Shown one piece after another: positions 1 through 8,291 of a DNA stretch of 27,020 nt. The DNA lies in contig UQBE01000029.1 of assembly GCA_900539155.1 (NCBI GenBank), forward strand, positions 1 to 27,020, in the 5' to 3' direction. Origin of the DNA: an uncultured Porphyromonas sp. (lineage in GTDB: Bacteria; Bacteroidota; Bacteroidia; Bacteroidales; Porphyromonadaceae). The translations under genes were made by a program, and so were the position numbers. Each line of letters starts with the position of its first letter. Positions within the stretch are counted from its first letter, which is position 1. Below the pieces are notes generated by a model, which had not been told where the DNA came from, did no database searches, and worked only from the letters and a program-made list of their open reading frames with translations.

Positions 1-99
1 ACGTGGAGATTTGAGATTTCCCACGTGGATATTCGAAAAAGGAGGGTAATTAGAGATTAGAGGTTAGAAGTTAGAGATTAGAGGGCAGGGGTGACGCAT
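1..99 (+). repeat. 99-bp dispersed repeat, copy 1 (window edge)
   Basis: This stretch aligns without gaps to the reverse complement of 12513-12611, and I count 91 of 99 identical positions. It contains a CCACGTGG palindrome at 21-28, a purine-rich AAAGGAGGGTA block, five 7-nt units at 50-84, and the motif CAGGGGTGACGCAT at 86-99. The left end is cut by the window, so the element may extend further. No reading frame is evident. It lies upstream of the flippase gene and could contribute to its leader or simply be an intergenic repeat. Confidence 0.85.
50..84 (+). repeat. heptamer tandem array, 5 units of TTAGARR
   Basis: Five head-to-tail 7-nt units read TTAGAGA, TTAGAGG, TTAGAAG, TTAGAGA and TTAGAGG. 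The same five-unit arrangement occurs on the opposite strand at 12528-12562. Four substitutions in the first three units account for half of the differences between the two 99-bp repeat copies. Unit number is therefore conserved while unit sequence drifts. Confidence 0.85.
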
Positions 100-101
100 T
101 G

Positions 102-130
102 TGAGACTGTTGACTTTTGTAACCGTCTCA
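102..130 (+). repeat. GAGACTGTTG hairpin repeat, copy A
   Basis: An inverted repeat, TGAGACTGTT paired with AACCGTCTCA (one mismatch), lies directly after the CAGGGGTGACGCAT motif. Three relatives occur at 12264-12292, 12804-12831 and 12879-12906. In two of those the same 14-nt motif precedes the stem. It could be a transcription terminator for a gene left of the window, or a REP-like palindrome. Confidence 0.7.
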
Positions 131-186
131 AACCGTATCACTTCTTCGATAAAGGATGCACGGGGTGGCTGATTGTGTGAATTCAC

Positions 187-194
187 TACCTTTG
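187..194 (+). promoter_or_regulatory. putative -7 promoter box for the flippase/pyruvyl transferase pair
   Basis: TACCTTTG matches the Bacteroidota sigma-ABfr -7 consensus TAnnTTTG exactly. No convincing -33 TTG is seen at the usual spacing. Transcription would begin near 200, which supports the ATG at 246 over the upstream in-frame ATG at 156. Confidence 0.5.
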
Positions 195-245
195 CATCGG
201 AGAGGCTGTCACAGCACAGATGCGCTCTACTGCTCAGCAGATTCT

Positions 246-1838
246 ATGGTGCAATATCAAAACAATAAGACTACTGACGAGCGGGTTCTACCCTCCTCTC
301 GCTCGCAGCGTATCGCCCGCAATACGCTCTTCCTCTTTGTGCGCATGGCGGTGGTCACACTCCTCTCGCTCTACATATCTAGAGTGCTACTGGCTGCGCT
401 CGGAGTGAAGGACTTCGGTATTTATCAGGTGGTGGGAAGCTTGGTGACGGCCTTTGGCTTTGTCAATGGGGCTATGGTCTCTGCCACACAGCGCTTCTAC
501 TCCTACGAGCTGGGGCGTGGTAACGAGCCTGGCGTAGGACGCATCTACAGCGTATCAATCGTGGTGCAGCTACTGCTGGTCCTGCTAGTATGTGCAGTGG
601 CGATTCCCTTCGGACTATGGTACGTGCCGAGCCATCTGGTGGCTCCGCCCGAGCGCCTGACAGTGGCACTATGGATTTACTTTATATCTCTGGGGACTTT
701 TGCGGTCAATATGCTACTCACTCCGTTCCAAAGCCTTATCGTCTCCCACGAGCGGATGAATCTTTTTGCAGGACTCAGCATCCTAGACATCTCGCTGCGA
801 CTGGGAGCGGTGCTTCTCCTCAAGGGCTACGCTGGCGACCAACTCCTGCTCTATCCTATCCTACTTCTTGCTGTCAGCGGGGTGATGGCACTCTGCTATG
901 TGGGGAGTACGAGGCGTCTCTTCCGTCAGGTTCGTTTTCGCTTGGTGCGAGAGAGGTCGGCCTATCGAGAGATACTTGCCTACTCGGGGTGGAACCTCTT
1001 TGGCAATCTAGCTGCTGTAGCCCAGACGCAGGGCATTAACATCGTCTACAACTACTTCTTCGGTCCCCTACTGAATGCGGCCTTTGGCATTGTCAACTCG
1101 GTGCGAGGAGCTCTTCTTACATTCGCCAACAACTATCAGATGGCGGCCAATCCGCAGATTATCAAGTCGTACGCTGCAAAGGAGCATGAGTACCTTCACA
1201 AGCTTATATGCGCCAGTGCTAAGATCTCCTACTTGCTGATGCTATGTGTGGTGATTCCTTTCGCTCTGGACCTGGACCTACTACTCCGCTTATGGTTGGT
1301 CAAGCCTCCTGAGTACGCCTCTCTACTGCTCCAACTGACGCTCATCGTGCTACTTATAGAGAGCCTCTCGGGAGCTCTCATGACGGGTATCCAAGCGACT
1401 GGTCGTGTCCGAGCCTACCAAGTGGTGGTAGGGGGTATGATTATCATGATTCTGCCACTCTCCATGCTTGCTTTCTGGCTAGGGGCTCCTCCAGAGTACT
1501 CTGTATATATCAACATACTGGTCTCCATAGCTTGCCTAGCAGTACGGTTGGGATTCTCATACAAGTATCACGCACTAGGGGTCGGCTACTATCTAAAGCG
1601 CGTACTGCTGCCCATCCTACCGCCCACCATCGTCATGACCCTGGGGGCTTATCTCTATCGGCATCTACTTCCTTACGCCGGCTCTCTCTGGGGACTACTA
1701 GTAGCGTCGCTCCTTCTGGGCGGTCTATGCCTGCTGGTCATCCTGACGGTCTCGCTGACGGTCGAGGAGAGACGCCTCGTCAAAGGGTATCTACACCTCT
1801 CCAAGCGGCGACCAGCTCCCGACGACTTATCGGACTAA
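246..1838 (+). CDS. Wzx-like polysaccharide flippase (MOP/MATE superfamily)
   Basis: This 530-aa, strongly hydrophobic protein has about 12 to 14 predicted membrane segments. It resembles the Bacteroidota lipopolysaccharide/O-antigen exporters of the MOP superfamily, which flip undecaprenyl-linked repeat units across the inner membrane. The N-terminal region is characteristic: RNTLFLF, then a helix ending in YISRVLLAALGVKDFGIYQV, then NGAMVSATQRFYSYELG. The frame is open from an ATG at 156, but I chose the ATG at 246 because a -7 box (187-194) lies between them and the extra 30 residues do not look like family sequence. The next gene starts 4 nt downstream, so the two are very probably co-transcribed. 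Family assignment is firm; the transported glycan is unknown. Confidence 0.88.
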   Translation: MVQYQNNKTTDERVLPSSRSQRIARNTLFLFVRMAVVTLLSLYISRVLLAALGVKDFGIYQVVGSLVTAFGFVNGAMVSATQRFYSYELGRGNEPGVGRIYSVSIVVQLLLVLLVCAVAIPFGLWYVPSHLVAPPERLTVALWIYFISLGTFAVNMLLTPFQSLIVSHERMNLFAGLSILDISLRLGAVLLLKGYAGDQLLLYPILLLAVSGVMALCYVGSTRRLFRQVRFRLVRERSAYREILAYSGWNLFGNLAAVAQTQGINIVYNYFFGPLLNAAFGIVNSVRGALLTFANNYQMAANPQIIKSYAAKEHEYLHKLICASAKISYLLMLCVVIPFALDLDLLLRLWLVKPPEYASLLLQLTLIVLLIESLSGALMTGIQATGRVRAYQVVVGGMIIMILPLSMLAFWLGAPPEYSVYINILVSIACLAVRLGFSYKYHALGVGYYLKRVLLPILPPTIVMTLGAYLYRHLLPYAGSLWGLLVASLLLGGLCLLVILTVSLTVEERRLVKGYLHLSKRRPAPDDLSD

Positions 1839-1842
1839 GCAG

Positions 1843-2952
1843 ATGAAGACAAAACGCATTCATATACTGACCCATCCTCTAGGGGCGAACTATGGTGGCA
1901 TTATGCAGGCGTACGCTTTGCAACAAGTGCTACGCCAAATGGACTACGAGCCAGTGACGCTAGACATTCCCTTCGACCGTCGCTCTCCACTTAGGCGATG
2001 GGCTGAGGCTCAAGTGCGAACCATCAAGCGGTTCGCCTACGACCGGTCTAGGAAGTCTGAGTGTGTCGTATTGCAGCATACGGCGCGCTTCGTAGAGCAG
2101 CGCATCACACGCTCGTCACCGCTCCGCAGTGACGAACAGCTACGAGAGTACTACCGCCAGCACCCAGCCCATGCCTATATCGTGGGTAGTGATCAGGTGT
2201 GGCGACAGCTATTCGTCCCGATGCTGGATGATTACTTCCTACGCTTTATCCCCGAGACAGATACGGTGCGACGCATCGCCTATGCTGCTTCCTTTGGCGT
2301 AGATCCAATCGACATTGACCCTGAGCGAACGGCTCTCTATAGTGAACTCTTGAGCCGCTTCGTGGGCATTTCGGTGCGAGAGCTGTCGGCTGTATCAGTC
2401 TTAGAGCGACGCTTTGACGTTCCAACGCAGTGGGTACTCGACCCGACAATGCTCATCACCAAGGAGGAGTATGTCGCCCAGCTTGGTCTGCGTGAGAAGC
2501 CCTCAGCAGATGTCTTTGCCTATATGCTCACGGACACCCCGTACAAAGAGCAGCTTGCTCAGCAGTTAGCTCAGGAGCACCATACAGGATGCCAACTCTT
2601 CGCCCCGTGGCGACACTGGACAGAGCGAGGAGGACGACTAGAGGATTGTATCTTACCTCCCGTAGAGGAGTGGCTAGAGGGGATTCTAAATGCTCGCTGT
2701 GTGGTGACAGATTCCTTTCACGGAGTGGCCTTCTCGCTCATCTTTGGCAAGCCCTTTGTTGCCATTGTCAACGATCGTGGCGGATGTAGTCGCTTCGACA
2801 CCCTAATCAAGTTCTTTGACTTAGAGAGCCAGCAAGAAGGAGCCTATGAATTGGTCTCATCGCCTAAGCCGTACGATGTAGCGACCGTTGCGAAGCGGAT
2901 GGCAACTCATCGGGCGAGGTCACTGGCGTTCCTACAGACCGCCCTAGCGTAA
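1843..2952 (+). CDS. polysaccharide pyruvyl transferase family protein
   Basis: This 369-aa cytoplasmic protein belongs to the PF04230 (WcaK/CsaB-like) family, whose members typically transfer pyruvate from phosphoenolpyruvate to a sugar to form a ketal on surface polysaccharide. Recognisable family features are NYGGIMQAYAL at residues 16-26, GSDQVWR at 115-121 and DSFHGVAFSLIFGKPF beginning at residue 290. Length is normal for the family. It follows the flippase by 4 nt, so the pair probably serves one exported glycan, the enzyme decorating units that the flippase exports. Some family members are not proven pyruvyl transferases, so the substrate and exact reaction are inferred. A terminator hairpin follows 24 nt after the stop codon. 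Confidence 0.87.
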   Translation: MKTKRIHILTHPLGANYGGIMQAYALQQVLRQMDYEPVTLDIPFDRRSPLRRWAEAQVRTIKRFAYDRSRKSECVVLQHTARFVEQRITRSSPLRSDEQLREYYRQHPAHAYIVGSDQVWRQLFVPMLDDYFLRFIPETDTVRRIAYAASFGVDPIDIDPERTALYSELLSRFVGISVRELSAVSVLERRFDVPTQWVLDPTMLITKEEYVAQLGLREKPSADVFAYMLTDTPYKEQLAQQLAQEHHTGCQLFAPWRHWTERGGRLEDCILPPVEEWLEGILNARCVVTDSFHGVAFSLIFGKPFVAIVNDRGGCSRFDTLIKFFDLESQQEGAYELVSSPKPYDVATVAKRMATHRARSLAFLQTALA

Positions 2953-2976
2953 TAAGTCTACAGTCCATTAAATTAT

Positions 2977-3012
2977 AAAAGAGCCCGCCACGATGTCGTG
3001 ACAGGCTCTTTT
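2977..3012. terminator. bidirectional intrinsic terminator between convergent genes
   Basis: AAAAGAGCC pairs with GGCTCTTTT around an inner ACGA/TCGT stem. The A-tract and T-tract on either side make it usable from both strands. It ends the polysaccharide pair on plus and the M3 peptidase gene on minus. Confidence 0.85.
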
Positions 3013-3082
3013 GTTGCTGTGGCGAGGTACTCTGCACAATGGCGCAGTAAGCCCCGCACATATTGATGCGCTTCGGCTCCGA

Positions 3083-5200
3083 CTAGCGGAGACCGCGGAA
3101 GCGTAGGAGTGGCTCGATGTCGACCTCCTTGTGTCCGGTAAACTGCTCGAAGAGTACCATCAGGTCCTCGCTGTTACCACGAGAGAGGAGGATGTCGGCA
3201 AGGCGCTGTCCGTTCTCACGGGTCATACCACCGTTAGCCTCTATCCAAGCGTATACCTCGTTGTCTACAGCCTCACTCCAGAGGTAGGAGTAGTAACCTG
3301 CTGAGTAGTCGTTGCTCCAGATGTGGCGGAAGTAAGGTGAGCGGTAGCGGGGTGGAATCTGTGCATTGAGCATTCCGTACTTCGTGAGTGCCTCCTGCTC
3401 AAATGCCTGAACGTCATCAATCTTGTCGCTTACAGTGAGTGCGTGCCAGCACTGGTCGATGAGTGATGCGGCAATGTTCTCACCGATTGAGTAAGCTTGG
3501 TTGAAGTTGCCAGCAGCGATCATCTTCTCACGTAGCTCAGCAGGCATCTGCTCGCCCGTCTTGTAGTGCTTAGCATAGTTTGCAAAGACAGTAGGCTCAG
3601 TAGCCCAGTGCTCGTTGAACTGTGAGGGGAACTCGACAAAGTCTCTCGATACGTTGGTCCCAGAGATGGAGGGGTAGGTCTGCGTAGAGAGCATACCGTG
3701 CAGTGCGTGACCGAACTCATGGAAGAGCGTCGTCACCTCGTCCCAAGTCATCAGACAGGGCTCACCAGCAGCGGGCTTCTTATTGTTGCAGACATTGTAG
3801 ATGACAGGCTTGTTGCCTAGGAGCGTAGACTGCTCGACGAAGTTGCTCATCCAGGCACCACCGCTCTTAGAGGGACGTGCATAAGGATCGAAGTAGAAGA
3901 GCGCGATCACTTCGCCCTGCTCGTTCTTGACATCATATACTGTCACGTCTGGGTTGTAAACAGAAACATCGGTGCGCTGCTCGAAGGTGAGACCATAGAG
4001 CTTGTTGGCAGCGTAGAAGACACCGTCATGTAGTACGTTGTCTAGGACGAAGTACTCGCTGAGCTGTGCCTCATCGACATCGTACTGCTCCTTGCGCATC
4101 TTCTCAGCGTAGTAAGCCCAGTCGTAAGCCTCTAGCTTGAAGTCTGCACCCTCACTCTTGCGGGCAAACTCCTCTAGCATCTTAGCATCCTCAGCAGCCT
4201 TAGGCTGGTAAAGCTTAGCAAGACGCTCGAGGAAGTTGCGAGCTGTCTCGCCATTCTTAGCAAGTGCGTCCTGTAGCGTCCAGTCAGCAAAGGTCTTGAA
4301 GCCTAGTAGCTGAGCCTTCTCAGCACGGAGCGCTGCGAGGCGCTTGACGATCTCCTGCGTGTCGTACTTGTCGCCGTTGTTGCAGCGATTGATCGAAGCC
4401 TCGAGGATAGCCTTGCGCGTGTCGCGGTTGTTGAGCTTAGCCATGACAGGTTGCTGGGTCGTATTGACTAGGCGTATAGCCCACTGACCCTCTTTGCCCT
4501 CCTCCTTAGCGAGGTCGGCAGCCTCTTGTAGCTCGCTGTCAGAGAGACCGTCGAGCTGTGCCTTATCGGTAAAGAAGACAGGTACGTTCGTCGCGTCTGT
4601 CAGCATATTGCCAAACTTAGCGGTAAGCTCGGCCTCCTCGCCGTTGAGCTTCTTGAGCTTCTCCTTGTCCTCAGCGGATAGGTTCGCACCAGCCTTGACA
4701 TAGCTGTCGTAGTACTGCTTGGTGAGGCGTACCTGATCAGGCTGTAGTCCCTCTAGACCAGTCTCGTAGACGGTCTTGATGCGCTGAAAGAGCTTGTCGT
4801 TGAGCATGATTTCGTCACTGTGAGCTGTGAGCTTGGGAACGTACTCCTCCTCGATAGCGCGGAGATCATCATTGGTGTCGGCACTGGTCAGTGCAAAGAA
4901 GACAGCAGAGGTGCGCTGGAGCACTTGTCCAGCACGCTCGAGAGCCTCGATGGTATTGGTAAAAGTAGGTGCCTCAGCATTGTCCACGATGGCTGCGATC
5001 TCCTCGTTGTGCTGACGCATGCCCTCGTCAAAGGCGGGTGCGAAGTGTTCCGCCTTGATCTTGGTAAAGTCGGGTGCATTCATGTAGGTTTCGCTTGGAT
5101 TAACGAATGGATTGTCAGCCAGGTCAGCCTGCTGCTTCTGCTTATTGCAAGCGGTCAGCAACGTGGCGATGGCTAGTAGCATAATTACATGTCTACGCAT
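3083..5200 (-). CDS. M3 family zinc metallopeptidase (peptidyl-dipeptidase Dcp / oligopeptidase-like), lipoprotein
   Basis: This 705-aa protein carries the M3 active site HEFGH (His494 and His498 as zinc ligands, Glu495 catalytic) followed by GALHG-like context and the probable third ligand Glu523 in DFVEFPSQF. These enzymes cleave short peptides or remove C-terminal dipeptides. The N-terminus is a lipoprotein signal, MRRHVIMLLAIATLLTAC, so the enzyme is probably anchored in the envelope, facing the periplasm, and may feed peptide nutrition in an asaccharolytic lifestyle (inference). The open frame extends 17 codons further upstream; I chose the ATG that begins the signal peptide. A promoter -7 box lies about 110 nt upstream. 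The gene stands alone, with a shared terminator downstream. Whether it is a true dipeptidyl carboxypeptidase or an endo-oligopeptidase cannot be told from sequence. Confidence 0.93.
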   Translation of the reverse strand: MRRHVIMLLAIATLLTACNKQKQQADLADNPFVNPSETYMNAPDFTKIKAEHFAPAFDEGMRQHNEEIAAIVDNAEAPTFTNTIEALERAGQVLQRTSAVFFALTSADTNDDLRAIEEEYVPKLTAHSDEIMLNDKLFQRIKTVYETGLEGLQPDQVRLTKQYYDSYVKAGANLSAEDKEKLKKLNGEEAELTAKFGNMLTDATNVPVFFTDKAQLDGLSDSELQEAADLAKEEGKEGQWAIRLVNTTQQPVMAKLNNRDTRKAILEASINRCNNGDKYDTQEIVKRLAALRAEKAQLLGFKTFADWTLQDALAKNGETARNFLERLAKLYQPKAAEDAKMLEEFARKSEGADFKLEAYDWAYYAEKMRKEQYDVDEAQLSEYFVLDNVLHDGVFYAANKLYGLTFEQRTDVSVYNPDVTVYDVKNEQGEVIALFYFDPYARPSKSGGAWMSNFVEQSTLLGNKPVIYNVCNNKKPAAGEPCLMTWDEVTTLFHEFGHALHGMLSTQTYPSISGTNVSRDFVEFPSQFNEHWATEPTVFANYAKHYKTGEQMPAELREKMIAAGNFNQAYSIGENIAASLIDQCWHALTVSDKIDDVQAFEQEALTKYGMLNAQIPPRYRSPYFRHIWSNDYSAGYYSYLWSEAVDNEVYAWIEANGGMTRENGQRLADILLSRGNSEDLMVLFEQFTGHKEVDIEPLLRFRGLR

Positions 5201-5307
5201 AGTCTTAGTTCGTTTGATATGAATTATATAGTTATTGTTGTTACATTGCAAATGAGTAGCACCGGGAGCCGCACGTTACGACCCTCCAAGAGAGCTACTA
5301 CGCGAGA

Positions 5308-5339
5308 CAAAGATACTAATATCTAAACACATACCCCAA
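5308..5339 (-). promoter_or_regulatory. putative Bacteroidota promoter for the M3 peptidase
   Basis: On the minus strand TATCTTTG (5308-5315) matches the -7 consensus TAnnTTTG, and TTGG (5336-5339) lies 20 nt upstream as a -33 candidate. This gives a 5' leader of about 100 nt before the ATG at 5200. Confidence 0.6.
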
Positions 5340-5344
5340 TTACA

Positions 5345-5415
5345 GAGAGCGCACAGGCTCCTCCGCCAAGCTCGAGACAGCTCTGTGGGAGCCTCAAGCC
5401 AGCTGGCAAGCTCTC
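5345..5415 (-). terminator. putative terminator hairpin after the Ig-like lipoprotein gene
   Basis: Two nested arm pairs are visible: GAGAGC with GCTCTC (5345-5350 / 5410-5415) and AGGCTCC with GGAGCCT (5355-5361 / 5388-5394). The outer arm abuts the stop codon. The following T-tract is weak, so termination is plausible but not certain. Confidence 0.5.
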
Positions 5416-5416
5416 A

Positions 5417-7660
5417 CTAGCGTATCTCTCCCTGGCGGTCATGATTTGTCTCAGTGTCCTCCGTGGTGTCCTCCGTGGGCTTGGCTCCTATCTCCGTGAA
5501 GTCGCCCCGCTCGCGTGCTAGTCGCTCCTCCTCGCGTGAGGGGAGCCCCATAATCTTGCGCTCTCGGTCGGTCGGATTCCAACGCTTACCGTAGCGCTCA
5601 CGCATGCGCTGTGCGTACTCCACGTTGAGATCCCGCTTCTTATCACGGATAGGTGTGGTGGTATGCTCATCCTTTTCCGCGCCCTCTAGGTCTTTAGGTC
5701 GTTGCTTAGCTAAGGGGGTGCCGTCGTACTCCCACTTTTGCTCGGTAGCAAAGCGCCCTTGCACACTGACAGAGTGCGGCAGGTAGCGCACCGGTTCGGG
5801 CTGCATAGCGGGGTAAGTGCCACCGTCCCAGACGCCGTTGCCATTGCAATCCACAAAGAGCTTGAGAAAGTAGCTCCCAGGAGCGAGCTCGGTAAAGGAG
5901 ACCAGCCCCGCACTATCGGGCTGAGCCGTCGCCAGTATCTCCTCTTTGCTACTGAGTAGGTGGACGTAGAGCGGACTCTCTGTGGGGTAGTCCGTGAGGG
6001 TTATCGCGAGAGAGCCCAGTTCGTTGGCAGCGGCTATCTTACACTCCTTCTCTACTGGAGCACTCTTCTGCGGATATAGACCCGTGAGAGCTGCCGTATC
6101 GACCGTCAGACGGTAAGTGCTCCCCGGCTCTTTGGGGAAGTCCACAAGCCATCTAGTAGTTCGGATAGAATCGGGAAGTAGTTGATACGAGAGCGGATGG
6201 GGCACCGAGTCAATGAGCTTTGCCAAGTGAAGGCGCGTAGTGTCTATAGCTAGTATCGGCACATCGTAAGTAATCCAAATAGAGTCTCGGGTGGTCTCTT
6301 TGTGAATCCCCTCGTGCGAAGTAATCTGAACCGGTGCGAGCTCTATTGTTGCCCCCCGGTGCGCTGTGGTGTCACTAGGCTGCACAAGTGTATCCGTCGG
6401 GACTTTGAGGCTAGACTTCTTCGCTGGTGTGTGAAGCTTCGGAGCTCGCAGGGTCATCGTATCTAGCTGATTAATTGGACTACCTATGGAGTCGGTCGTA
6501 GGATAGGCAAAAGCCACGACCAGCGAGTCCTGAGCGAGTGAAGCGTGAGGCGTGAGCCAGTAGACGAGACTCTTGCCGTCCATCGAGAGGTCTGGGTAGT
6601 AGCTCGTCGGGGTCGTCAGATAGTCTGGCGAGAGTATGGTGAGCTGGGGGAGCGTATCGATAGGCTCCGTAAAAGTCGCTACGAGCGACATCGAGTCTCG
6701 TCTCGCCAGTCGTTCGAGCCGAATGATATGCGTCTTCGGGCGTGTCAGTAGAAGGAGCAGATCATTGGGCAGGTAGACGTAGGGCGAGATGCTGTCCGAT
6801 ACTGTACTGTCTGTCGAGCTGGTGTGCGTCTCTCCCCCACCCTTCTGCGAGGGAGTGTCCTTGCTAGAGAGTGTATCTGCCTGAGCAGCCAACGTATCTA
6901 CCGGAGTCGTAAGCGAATCTGTCTGAAGCTCCTCGGCAGGGGTGAGCGCCGAGCGTGGGACTACCTGCGTGCGAAAGCTGTCGGCTGTGATGGCAAAGCT
7001 CTCGTTTGGCGCATTATAGCTGTAGCTACGGTCCATATCGATGAGGGCGATGGCGTAGTAGTTCCCATCCCGTACGTTTTCCAGCGTGAAGTGTCCGGCA
7101 TCGTTCGTGTAGGTCATGCGGGTCATCGGTCGGTCTAGTGTGTCGGCGGGGAGCGGCGTCTCATAGACACCCGCCAGGATACGAGGCACAGGCTCCAGCG
7201 TGTAAGCGTCAAGCACCTGCCCCGTCACCTGCATCGTGTCGAGATAGTCGCCCGTGCTAAAGGCGTAGACATACTGCTCGATGTAGTTTCCCTCGTTATA
7301 ATCCTTGATGGCACGGTTGAAGTTTATCGTGTAGGTTGTGTTCGCGATGAGACTATCTTGGTAAGTGATGACCAGTTGCTTCTGATTAACCAAAGCCTTC
7401 GGGGGGATGCGCTGTGGGGGCGAATAGATTACTTTGTCCTCGCCTCGCTCTAGCTGGATATATTCATCGAATGTAATGCGGACCCGTCGCGCCGATACGT
7501 TGGTACTACCCATCTCAGGCGTGCAGCGCACTACCCTGGGCGGGGTCATATCATAGGGACCGCCCTCTGGCGAAGCCTGCTTGGCACACCCCACAGCTCC
7601 CAAGACGAGGAGCAGGAAAGTAGCGATGAGTGACGAAAACTGCCAGTTTGAGTGAGACAT
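5417..7660 (-). CDS. Ig-like (Big_5/SbsA-type) domain lipoprotein
   Basis: This 747-aa predicted lipoprotein has a hydrophobic signal ending in GAVGC (Cys25 as the lipidated residue). It is followed by a conserved GGPYDMTPPRVV start and an Ig-like domain at about residues 38-135, with the FDEYIQL motif typical of bacterial Ig-like Big_5 domains. The middle contains a Ser/Thr/Asp-rich low-complexity linker (about residues 245-300). A further beta-rich part contains LFVDCNGNGVWDGG, a calcium-binding-like or prealbumin-like segment. The C-terminal 90 residues are highly charged and end in Glu/Thr-rich sequence. The frame is open 23 codons further upstream, overlapping the preceding gene; I chose the ATG 19 nt after that gene's stop. 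The function is unknown; a surface or periplasmic structural role is a guess. It is last in an apparent three-gene run with nfo and the YrdC-family gene. Confidence 0.75.
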   Translation of the reverse strand: MSHSNWQFSSLIATFLLLVLGAVGCAKQASPEGGPYDMTPPRVVRCTPEMGSTNVSARRVRITFDEYIQLERGEDKVIYSPPQRIPPKALVNQKQLVITYQDSLIANTTYTINFNRAIKDYNEGNYIEQYVYAFSTGDYLDTMQVTGQVLDAYTLEPVPRILAGVYETPLPADTLDRPMTRMTYTNDAGHFTLENVRDGNYYAIALIDMDRSYSYNAPNESFAITADSFRTQVVPRSALTPAEELQTDSLTTPVDTLAAQADTLSSKDTPSQKGGGETHTSSTDSTVSDSISPYVYLPNDLLLLLTRPKTHIIRLERLARRDSMSLVATFTEPIDTLPQLTILSPDYLTTPTSYYPDLSMDGKSLVYWLTPHASLAQDSLVVAFAYPTTDSIGSPINQLDTMTLRAPKLHTPAKKSSLKVPTDTLVQPSDTTAHRGATIELAPVQITSHEGIHKETTRDSIWITYDVPILAIDTTRLHLAKLIDSVPHPLSYQLLPDSIRTTRWLVDFPKEPGSTYRLTVDTAALTGLYPQKSAPVEKECKIAAANELGSLAITLTDYPTESPLYVHLLSSKEEILATAQPDSAGLVSFTELAPGSYFLKLFVDCNGNGVWDGGTYPAMQPEPVRYLPHSVSVQGRFATEQKWEYDGTPLAKQRPKDLEGAEKDEHTTTPIRDKKRDLNVEYAQRMRERYGKRWNPTDRERKIMGLPSREEERLARERGDFTEIGAKPTEDTTEDTETNHDRQGEIR

Positions 7661-7679
7661 ACGCCGTGACTTGGTAGTT

Positions 7680-8282
7680 CTAGTTAGTCCCCTCACGAAG
7701 AATCTGAGGCTCAGCCCCCGTGCAGTCAATGATGGTGCTATGACCGCCTGGTGCTACGCCACCATCGATGATAAGGTCAACCTGATGCCCGTAGTACTCC
7801 TCAATGAGCTCTGGGTCGGTCAGGTAATTGGTGTCGTACCCCTCGGGCAGGTCAGGTAGCGAGCCTGTCAGCAGTGGAGCCTCCAGCTCCTCCAGTATGA
7901 TGCGTGTCACTGGATGCTTACAGAGCTGCACACCGACCTCCTTGCGCTGTCGAAAAGTGGTCGGGAGGGTGCTCGTCGGGGGGAGGATGTAGGTCGCTGG
8001 CTCGTGGGTCCCTGCCTTGATTAAGGCAAAGGTCTCGTCACTCAGCTTGGCATACTGCGCCACCTCGCCCAGGTCTTGACACATAATCGCCAAGGTGTGT
8101 CTCTTGCTGTCCACCCCTTTAATCTGACAAACCTGCTCGACAGCCCGCTTCTTCAGAGCCGAGCATCCGAGCGCATAGCCCACACCTGTCGGGTATATGA
8201 GCACGCCACCACTCTCGAGGCAACTGACCACCTCACGCACTACTGCGTAGTCGGGCGTGTCGGCATAGATTTTCGTTAGCAT
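7680..8282 (-). CDS. YrdC/Sua5/YciO family protein (putative threonylcarbamoyl-AMP synthase)
   Basis: This 200-aa protein has the YrdC fold signature: a GGVLIYPTGVGYALGC nucleotide-binding segment (residues 25-40), then a basic loop with Lys60-Arg61 followed by HTLAIMCQDLGEVAQYA. TsaC/Sua5 members make threonylcarbamoyl-AMP from threonine, bicarbonate and ATP for the t6A37 modification of ANN-decoding tRNAs. The wording of the motifs (GYALGC and the TLAIMCQDL stretch) is closer to the E. coli YciO branch than to TsaC, and YciO has a less certain role. Length matches YciO. It is 9 nt downstream of nfo and 19 nt upstream of the lipoprotein gene, so one transcript is likely. Confidence 0.82.
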   Translation of the reverse strand: MLTKIYADTPDYAVVREVVSCLESGGVLIYPTGVGYALGCSALKKRAVEQVCQIKGVDSKRHTLAIMCQDLGEVAQYAKLSDETFALIKAGTHEPATYILPPTSTLPTTFRQRKEVGVQLCKHPVTRIILEELEAPLLTGSLPDLPEGYDTNYLTDPELIEEYYGHQVDLIIDGGVAPGGHSTIIDCTGAEPQILREGTN

Positions 8283-8291
8283 ACGATACGA

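Noticed and set aside
156..245. N-terminal extension of the flippase
   Set aside because: The extra 30 residues look unlike the family, and a -7 promoter box lies inside this stretch.
7661..7729. 23-residue N-terminal extension of the Ig-like lipoprotein
   Set aside because: It would overlap the upstream YrdC-family gene and put a basic segment ahead of the lipoprotein signal; the ATG at 7660 gives a normal signal peptide.
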